A stretch of DNA of 9,875 bases from the NCBI GenBank assembly GCA_019510535.1, contig JAEKKE010000266.1, positions 1 to 9,875 on the forward strand. The letters run 5' to 3'. Source of the DNA: Acidobacteriota bacterium. GTDB taxonomy: Bacteria > Acidobacteriota > Terriglobia > Terriglobales > Acidobacteriaceae. Made by a program: the position numbers and the translations under genes. Below, in pieces: positions 6,691 to 9,875 of this stretch (its first letter is position 1; each line of letters begins with the position of its first letter). The notes under the pieces are model-generated. The model was given only the letters and a program-made list of their open reading frames with translations. It had not been told where the DNA came from and ran no database searches.

Positions 6691-6858
6691 GTTGTTCTTC
6701 CTTTCGGGCGCAAGCGCCTCGTCCTATTGGAATGGATGGACGGGCAATTAGAGAAGTTGTCCCGAAGGAACAAGTGCGAAGAAAGCCAAGTGTGATCTGG
6801 TGAACTAGGTGTGATCGGATCAACGGATGGAGAGGAATCAATGGAGAAGTAGAGGGGT
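6691..6858. other. Upstream region of the SYLF gene
   Basis: This stretch should hold the minus-strand promoter for the SYLF gene. I see the ribosome site next to the ATG but no pair of hexamers good enough to call. TGTGATC appears twice as a direct repeat (6791-6797 and 6810-6816), 19 bp apart, about two helix turns, and could be a regulator site. No credible coding region is present. Confidence 0.4.
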
Positions 6859-6906
6859 AAAAAAATGGGGGCTGCGTTCCCGGTGGGTCCCGTATCCGTC
6901 AGCCCC
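6859..6906 (-). terminator. Rho-independent terminator downstream of the LuxR-type regulator
   Basis: On the minus strand GGGGCTG (6906-6900) pairs perfectly with CAGCCCC (6874-6868), followed by an extra C, an A and then seven T (6865-6859). The loop of 25 nt is long but GC-rich and can fold further. This is a standard intrinsic terminator about 120 nt after the regulator's stop codon, separating it from the SYLF gene. Confidence 0.75.
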
Positions 6907-7026
6907 GCTTCTCCCAGGTCTGTGTTGCTGTGATTACTCTGAGTGGTTACGAGAGAGTACGCAACGGTACGGAGGTCTATCGACGTAAGTGCTAAAAAAG
7001 TTTACTAGTTTGCAAACAGCTTAAAG
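6907..7026. other. 3' region of the regulator gene, no gene seen
   Basis: This 120-nt stretch is more A/T-rich than its surroundings. It contains the perfect 10-bp palindrome GTTTGCAAAC (7008-7017), ten bases past the regulator's stop codon. No promoter or coding region is convincing. Confidence 0.4.
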
Positions 7027-7683
7027 TTACCGGTTTTTCCTTCCCGAGATTGGGAACAGATGCTGCATCGCGAACATTGTCAATGAGATACGGTTCGCTA
7101 CTCCTACCTTCCGCATGAGCCGGCCGACGTGTGCTTTCACCGTAGACTCGTCAATGTCGAGGGAGAGCCCAATCTCACGATTCGAGCGTCCGGCGGTGAG
7201 TAACTCCAAAACCTGAAGCTCGCGCGGGGTAAATTCCGGCGGCTCAGGTGTAGTTCGGCTGCTAGCCGGAGTCTGACTGATGAGTTTCGCCAGTACCTTC
7301 CGGGGCGCCCAGATGGAGCCTTCACGGACGGCGTCAATCGCCATCTGAAAGTCCCGCTCTGAAGCGGAGTAGGTCAGATAGCCGCGCGCTCCCGCGGCGA
7401 TGACTTTTTCGACATACTCCTGATCCGTGCGCTCACCCAGAACCATGGTGAGCAGCGAGGGATGCGTGCGAGCGAGCGATGCCAGCAGAACGAATGGATG
7501 CTCCGTCGCCTGGGAGTCGATGATGAGGACAGAGATCTCGTCCTCTCGGAAGCCGCCTGGGATGGCGATGGGGACGACTTCAATCCTCGATGATTCGAAG
7601 ATTGCCTCGAGGCCGGCAAGGCGCACGAGGTCTGTCGTCATCAGACCCAAACGGAAAGGGTGATTCTTGGACGCTAGTGTCAT
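7027..7683 (-). CDS. NarL/LuxR-type response regulator with a degenerate receiver domain
   Basis: The C-terminal part (about residues 165-225 counting from the longer GTG start) is a clear LuxR-type helix-turn-helix: FTPRELQVLELLTAGRSNRE, then LDIDESTVKAHVGRLMRKVGV. The N-terminal part has the receiver fold but not its chemistry. The usual DD pair after strand 1 is TT (residues 31-32, in LGLMTTDLVRLAGL), the Ser/Thr at the end of strand 4 is Gly98, and the conserved Lys in GYLLKD is Tyr120 (GYLTYS). An Asp does sit near the phospho-acceptor place (D71, VLIIDS). It is therefore probably not controlled by normal Asp phosphorylation, or it binds a ligand instead. I chose the ATG at 7683, which leaves about ten residues before strand 1 as in relatives; a GTG at 7728 would add 15 residues. 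Neither start has a good ribosome site. Targets are unknown. Confidence 0.85.
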   Translation of the reverse strand: MTLASKNHPFRLGLMTTDLVRLAGLEAIFESSRIEVVPIAIPGGFREDEISVLIIDSQATEHPFVLLASLARTHPSLLTMVLGERTDQEYVEKVIAAGARGYLTYSASERDFQMAIDAVREGSIWAPRKVLAKLISQTPASSRTTPEPPEFTPRELQVLELLTAGRSNREIGLSLDIDESTVKAHVGRLMRKVGVANRISLTMFAMQHLFPISGRKNR

Positions 7684-7779
7684 ATTTCCGCAGTGATTTC
7701 TACTCAACAAGGGCTGCGGGCACAACACGAGGAATTCGTGCTTTGCCTGGGAACGACAACAGAGACCAGTGGATGAACT

Positions 7780-8334
7780 TTAGAGTTTCGGTAGAACGAT
7801 TCCCTGTTGGTTCTGGTATTTCCCGCCGCGATCGGCATAACTGACCTCGCAGCGTTCATCCGACTGGAAGAAGAGAATCTGGCAAAGGCCCTCATTGGCG
7901 TAGACACGCGCCGGCAGAGGGGTTGTATTTGAGATCTCAAGGGTCACAAAACCCTCCCATTCAGGCTCGAACGGCGTCACGTTGACGATGATGCCGCATC
8001 GAGCGTACGTAGACTTTCCAACGCAGATAGTCAGTACGTCACGGGGGATTTTGAAGTACTCAATCGATCGTGCCAGAGCAAAGGAGTTTGGCGGAACAAT
8101 GACAGATTCCGCCTGTACCGTCACAAACGAGCGCTCATCGAACTGCTTTGGATCGATGATGGCCGAGTTGACGTTCGTGAAGATCTTGAATTCATCGGAG
8201 ACCCTGAGATCGTAGCCGTACGACGACAGCCCGTAGGAAATGACGCCTTCCCGTACCTGCTTCTCGCTGAATGGGCGAATCATTCCGTGTTCGATGGCCT
8301 GCTGTCGAATCCAGCGGTCGCTCTTGATGGACAT
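7780..8334 (-). CDS. dcd: dCTP deaminase
   Basis: Dcd deaminates dCTP to dUTP, feeding dTMP synthesis; it is a cytoplasmic trimer with the dUTPase fold. The 184-aa length is near the usual 190. Family signatures are SSYGYDLRVSDEFKIF (37-52), the substrate-binding GKSTYARCG (106-114, with S108 and R112), TPFEPEWEG (120-128) and TLEISN (131-136), whose Glu133 corresponds to the catalytic Glu of the E. coli enzyme (E138). The end, GGKYQNQQGIVLPKL, is also typical. Some family members also hydrolyse dUTP to dUMP; the sequence alone does not let me decide. The ATG at 8334 has AAGGAG about 13 nt upstream, a somewhat long spacing. The gene is divergent from the HU gene and lies upstream of the LuxR-type regulator, about 96 nt from that gene's preferred start. 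Confidence 0.96.
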   Translation of the reverse strand: MSIKSDRWIRQQAIEHGMIRPFSEKQVREGVISYGLSSYGYDLRVSDEFKIFTNVNSAIIDPKQFDERSFVTVQAESVIVPPNSFALARSIEYFKIPRDVLTICVGKSTYARCGIIVNVTPFEPEWEGFVTLEISNTTPLPARVYANEGLCQILFFQSDERCEVSYADRGGKYQNQQGIVLPKL

Positions 8335-8420
8335 GTCTGGGGTGAATCTCCTTGGATAACAAATTCCATGCCCTTTTTAGTGGGAGCCGGAAAAGGCAAT
8401 CTTACGGGACGGGCTGCGCG

Positions 8421-8449
8421 TTGACAATCTTTTCAACGCTTTCTACCAT
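8421..8449 (+). promoter_or_regulatory. Sigma70-type promoter of the HU-like gene
   Basis: TTGACA (8421-8426) is a perfect -35 box, followed after exactly 17 nt by TACCAT (8444-8449), which matches four of six -10 positions. Transcription would begin near 8456, giving a leader of about 37 nt before the ATG at 8493. Confidence 0.6.
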
Positions 8450-8492
8450 CAGCACATGCATATGGCGTCTTTTCGAGTCTGTGCAGAATTCC

Positions 8493-8783
8493 ATGGCGGC
8501 GAGGCAATCCTCCTTGATCAAGCAAGATCTCATTCAGCGGATTGTGGATCGTACCGGCCTTCCACGGACGAAAGCCGAGGCGGCTGTCGACACCATCTTC
8601 GATGCCATGAAGCAGACACTGGCATCCGGAGACAGGATTGAGCTTCGCGGCTTCGGCGTCTTCAATGTGCGCCCGCGCAAGACCGGTATCGGCCGTAATC
8701 CCAGGACCGGCGCAGAGGTCAGCATCACTCCAGGAAAAGCAGTACGCTTCAAGCCCGGCAAGGATCTTCAGGTCATTGGCTGA
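8493..8783 (+). CDS. HU/IHF-family DNA-bending protein
   Basis: This 96-aa protein is a small histone-like DNA-binding protein that works as a dimer and bends DNA. The N-terminal helices (LIKQDLIQRIVDRTGLPRTK, 8-27) are followed by the core GFGVF (53-57) and the DNA-intercalating arm GRNPRTGAEV (67-76) with Pro70. The ending TPGKAVRFKPGKDL (79-92) is family-typical. The frame is open upstream to about 8352, but family length places the start at the ATG at 8493, 37 nt after the predicted transcription start; an in-frame GTG at 8481 is possible. No strong ribosome site precedes either. GRNPRTG plus ITPGKAVRFKPGK occurs in both HU and IHF, so the type is left open. The M50 protease gene follows after 54 nt in the same direction and may be co-transcribed. 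Confidence 0.93.
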   Translation: MAARQSSLIKQDLIQRIVDRTGLPRTKAEAAVDTIFDAMKQTLASGDRIELRGFGVFNVRPRKTGIGRNPRTGAEVSITPGKAVRFKPGKDLQVIG

Positions 8784-8837
8784 GTTTGGGCATTCCCGGC
8801 GTCGCTGCCCGCTGAGCCGTAGGAAGCTCGCGGTTCT

Positions 8838-9875
8838 ATGAGTGCCGGCCTCCTGAACCCGATTGCCGAACCCGTTGTTGAAACACCTCCGGTAAGTGCT
8901 GCACCACGGGTAAATGCTGCACCACAGGTAAGTGCTGCGCGTCGTCCGGGATCTTCGCCCATCTGGGTGCATCTGTTGCTGTTCCTCCTGACCCTGTTTA
9001 CGACCACGGCGCTCGGCATGCGCTACATGGTCAACTTCAACCAGGGCAAGCCGCCGCTGACCAGCAGCGAAGATATCGTTCCCCATGTGTGGATCGCAGA
9101 TCATTTGAATCTTCTGCCGCTTGGGTTGCCATTTTCCCTGACGCTTCTGGCCATCCTTCTGGCGCACGAGTTCGCGCACTATGCTGCCTGCCGTTATGTG
9201 GGCGTGCGGGCCTCGCTGCCGTACCTGTTGCCGGCTCCGACGCTGAGCGGTACGGTGGGCGCCGTGATCCGCTTGCGCTCGCGCATCCGCTCCCGCCGGG
9301 CACTGCTGTTGATTGGAGCTTCGGGCCCGATTGCGGGCTTCCTGGTTGCGGTCGTTACCACATGGGTCGGTCTGGCGAACTCCATACCGGAGCCGGTGGC
9401 TTCTTCGATCGTTCGGTTCAATCCGCCGCTGCTGCTGCAGATCTTTCATGTGCTGGTGCAGGGATCGAATCACTCGCTGCCGGATATCTATAACATCGTT
9501 CCGCACCCGATGGTGGTGGCAAGCTGGGTTGGCGTGCTGATCACGGCCGTCAACCTCATCCCGGCCGGACAGCTCGATGGCGGCCATATCCTTTACGCGA
9601 TCTCTCCGAAAGCACATCACATTGGTACGCAGATCACCATTGGCGTGCTGATGCTGCTGGGAACTGTCTACTGGATCGGGTGGCTGCTGTGGGCGATGCT
9701 GTTGATGCTGCCAGCGATGAAACATCCGAATGTTCCGCTCGACGATGAGATGGAGCCGTGGCAGGTTGGCGTGATTGCTGTCTGCGGTGTGATCTTCCTG
9801 CTCTGTTTCTCGCTTCAGCCCTTCGCCGACGCCAGCCTGGTGGCGGAATTCTCGCGTATTACTTGGGGACGATAG
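8838..9875 (+). CDS. M50-family (site-2-type) intramembrane metalloprotease
   Basis: This 345-aa membrane protein cleaves, or is related to proteases that cleave, transmembrane segments of other proteins. The zinc-binding HEFAH (110-114, HExxH with E111 catalytic) lies in a hydrophobic helix. The third ligand motif NLIPAGQLDGGH (239-250, with D247) lies in a later helix, as in site-2 proteases. GTVGAVIRLRS (138-148) and IGASGPIAGF (159-168) are typical connecting segments. Hydrophobic segments are visible at about 43-60, 97-118, 156-180, 226-243, 264-291 and 309-327. The N-terminal 40 residues are Pro/Ala-rich and cytoplasmic-looking, with three degenerate six-residue repeats. No PDZ domain is present. 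The ATG at 8838 is preceded by AGGAAG at 11 nt. The TAG stop is the last codon of the window. The substrate is unknown. Confidence 0.92.
   Translation: MSAGLLNPIAEPVVETPPVSAAPRVNAAPQVSAARRPGSSPIWVHLLLFLLTLFTTTALGMRYMVNFNQGKPPLTSSEDIVPHVWIADHLNLLPLGLPFSLTLLAILLAHEFAHYAACRYVGVRASLPYLLPAPTLSGTVGAVIRLRSRIRSRRALLLIGASGPIAGFLVAVVTTWVGLANSIPEPVASSIVRFNPPLLLQIFHVLVQGSNHSLPDIYNIVPHPMVVASWVGVLITAVNLIPAGQLDGGHILYAISPKAHHIGTQITIGVLMLLGTVYWIGWLLWAMLLMLPAMKHPNVPLDDEMEPWQVGVIAVCGVIFLLCFSLQPFADASLVAEFSRITWGR
8892..8945. repeat. Three 18-bp degenerate tandem repeats at the protease N-terminus
   Basis: Units at 8892-8909, 8910-8927 and 8928-8945 share GTAARTGCTGCRC and encode VSAAPR, VNAAPQ and VSAARR (residues 19-36). 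The first two differ at two positions; the third diverges at its end. It lengthens the flexible tail before the first membrane segment. Confidence 0.9.

Noticed and set aside
4418..7683. Treating the histidine kinase and the LuxR-type regulator as a cognate two-component pair
   Set aside because: They are separated by the SYLF gene and a strong terminator, and the regulator's receiver lacks key phosphorylation residues.
8354..8370. A sequence resembling a lac-type operator (GGATAACAAATTCC)
   Set aside because: The likeness is partial, there is no LacI-type gene nearby, and short A/T-rich matches are expected by chance.
8433..9725. A 430-codon open frame on the minus strand, antisense to the HU and M50 genes
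   Set aside because: It is rich in Gln, His and Arg, matches no family I know, and covers two well-supported genes; it is a by-product of high GC content.

Overview
The window looks like chromosomal DNA from a GC-rich, diderm (lipid A-making) soil-type bacterium, most likely of the phylum Acidobacteriota (Terriglobales/Acidobacteriaceae-like). That placement is an inference from GC content, protein style and gene mix; I could not test it by search. Almost all genes lie on the minus strand. Only the transposase tail at the left edge and the HU and M50 protease genes at the right edge are on the plus strand.

Left edge (1-555): the C-terminal end of a DDE transposase (IS1182-like) is cut by the window. 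It is followed by about 350 bases with no credible gene, holding degenerate ~50-bp repeats and a compact block of three small hairpins that ends exactly at the stop codon of the first minus-strand gene.

Envelope operon (4299 down to 556, minus strand): an LpxL/HtrB-type lipid A acyltransferase, a BNR/Asp-box sialidase-like protein, LpxD, and a P-loop NTPase of the MobB/BioD type with a Cys-rich motif. The gaps are 3, 18 and 3 nt, so one transcript is very likely. Two members make or modify lipid A; the sialidase-like protein and the NTPase have no established role there and are the most interesting context signals.

Regulatory block (4418-7683, minus strand): a GAF-PAS histidine kinase (549 aa); a SYLF-domain lipid-binding protein gene broken by an internal deletion with frameshift; a Rho-independent terminator with a seven-T tail; and a NarL/LuxR-type regulator whose receiver domain lacks the usual acidic pair and the conserved Lys. 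The putative start codon of the kinase lies inside a 13-bp perfect hairpin that probably ends the SYLF transcript.

Right part (7780-9875): dCTP deaminase (minus), then a divergent region with a good sigma70-type promoter (TTGACA, 17 nt, TACCAT) driving an HU/IHF-like DNA-bending protein, followed by an M50 site-2-type intramembrane metalloprotease with a short degenerate 18-bp tandem repeat near its N-terminus.

I see no CRISPR array, tRNA, rRNA or obvious defence system. The content is mostly housekeeping and envelope genes, with a few unusual details listed as findings.
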